From: an uncultured Lachnospiraceae bacterium
Lineage (GTDB): Bacteria; Bacillota; Clostridia; Lachnospirales; Lachnospiraceae
Length of the DNA stretch: 64,000 nucleotides
Direction: 5' to 3'
Assembly (NCBI GenBank): GCA_902788035.1
Contig: CADAIL010000003.1
Location: 104,906-168,905 of the forward strand
The translations under genes were made by a program, and so were the position numbers. The stretch's first letter is position 1, and each line of letters begins with the position of its first letter. The notes under the pieces are model-generated. The model was not told where the DNA came from and did no database searches. It was given only the letters and a program-made list of their open reading frames with translations. Below are positions 63,426 to 64,000 of the stretch, in pieces.

Positions 63426-63557
63426 ATTCAAATCTCGCTCGCGAGACTTGGCGCGGGATTCGGGTCAGCGTTAGCTGACATCTTCCAAACCGAATCCCTG
63501 CGGTCTCCGGTTCGCTGCGGTCGGCGCCTACGTGCCCTCGCGGAGCGTATATCTCAG
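63426..63557 (+). repeat. Family B hairpin repeat, copy B3 (longest)
   Basis: Contains CTCGCTCGCGAG, then GGATTCGG..CCGAATCC enclosing GTCAGCG..GCTGAC, and ends GAGCGTATATCTCAG. The extra middle part (TCCGGTTCGCTGCGG) is missing or different in B2. It lies upstream of the exonuclease. Confidence 0.7.
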
Positions 63558-63651
63558 TGGGAATTTTTATAATAATATAGAATAATCAAAATCAGCAGGG
63601 ATGTCCAGTGTAGAGACCGAACTTTTTACTTAGGGCTGCTTAAGAAAGCAG

Positions 63652-63851
63652 AAGTTCAGACAGGCTGTATCGAAGCCCCGGAATCCGGCACAAACATCAT
63701 CTTCATCGAAAAACGCAGGTCCTGCCCTGCAAGCTTGCGCAGGGGCGGCTTGCCGCCTCTACGCGATCTTTCGGTCGGACCTGCTTTTGTTTCTCACGAA
63801 GATGGATGCTTTGCGCTGGAAACAAAGTTCAAGTGCAACCTGCCTGAACTG
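63652..63851. repeat. Family A dispersed palindromic repeat, copy A7
   Basis: Ends AGTTCAGACAGGCTG and CCTGCCTGAACTG. Core arms and the GGCGGCTTGCCGCC inner hairpin are present. It lies in the long gene-free stretch at the right edge. Confidence 0.87.
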
Positions 63852-63947
63852 CTATATCAAAAGGTTCGACTACACTAATAATGAATTTTTGAGCCTTCTG
63901 AGGTCAAGTCCAAATTTGTGTGTAAATAACCTTTAGGTGATATTTTA

Positions 63948-64000
63948 TTAAGCTGCCAATAATCGTTGCTGCTCCTTGGCGATCTCTAACAGTTTTGCAG
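63948..64000 (-). CDS. Possible 3' end of a transposase (partial, right edge)
   Basis: Minus-strand frame ending AKLLEIAKEQQRLLAA then stop, entering from the right edge. About 20 bp beyond the stop, TTTACACACAAATTTGG (minus strand, about 63911-63927) resembles the terminal repeat of IS256-type elements. Only 16 codons are visible, so this is tentative. Confidence 0.35.
   Translation of the reverse strand, partial: AKLLEIAKEQQRLLAA

Noticed and set aside
1..64000. tRNA, rRNA, tmRNA or RNase P RNA genes
   Set aside because: No cloverleaf pattern, CCA-type ends or conserved RNA cores were noticed on either strand; a covariance search would be decisive.

Overview
Overall character. The window reads as part of a Firmicutes chromosome, most likely a Clostridia member close to Lachnospiraceae. 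This is inferred from V-type ATPase genes, rubrerythrin, a DUF1002 exported protein, a DUF2298 membrane protein, a MetRS with the C-terminal tRNA-binding domain, strong GGAGG-type ribosome binding sites and glycogen genes. Most genes lie on the minus strand in moderately GC-rich DNA. The stretch from about 28 to 49 kb is visibly more AT-rich and looks acquired.

Layout. (1) 1-5.1 kb: V-type ATPase operon, minus strand, order G/H-C-I-K-F-E, running off the left edge. (2) 5.2-11 kb: pth, mfd and a PrsA-like lipoprotein. (3) 11.2-14.5 kb, plus strand: a CtpE-like P-type ATPase with a long acidic N-terminal extension, then a terminator and seven tandem 74-bp units. (4) 15.1-25.3 kb: two glycogen branching enzymes, tatD, metG and a DUF2298 membrane protein. 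(5) 25.7-28.0 kb: rubrerythrin, a lone HigA-type antitoxin and a DUF1002 protein. (6) 28.4-49.1 kb: the accessory island described below. (7) 49.1-63.4 kb: rsmA, a TPR/acidic/ATPase protein, glgP, ileS, a multi-domain peptidoglycan hydrolase and a DnaQ-like exonuclease. The right edge looks like the end of an insertion sequence.

The island. Two paralogous, convergent gene cassettes flank a pair of large serine recombinases. Each cassette encodes a giant vWA-domain surface protein, a very small acidic protein (72 or 84 aa) behind a strong RBS, a hairpin, an HPr-kinase-like P-loop kinase, a PqqD-like protein, an NTP_transf_5-type nucleotidyltransferase, and a small acidic membrane-anchored protein with a shared C-terminal tail. 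The kinase + PqqD + nucleotidyltransferase set is the tailoring set known from some lasso-peptide clusters (paeninodin and pseudomycoidin type), but the lasso cyclase and protease genes are absent. I infer a system that modifies a small peptide or the surface protein itself. The left cassette has lost the promoter and N-terminus of its surface protein exactly at a 25-bp sequence that recurs as a direct repeat just before the recombinases. This suggests a mobile or switchable silent copy.

Repeats. A dispersed ~200-bp palindromic element with terminal inverted repeats (family A) occurs in seven recognisable intergenic copies plus one possible remnant. A second hairpin family (B) occurs three times. 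I see no tRNA, rRNA, CRISPR array or T-box.
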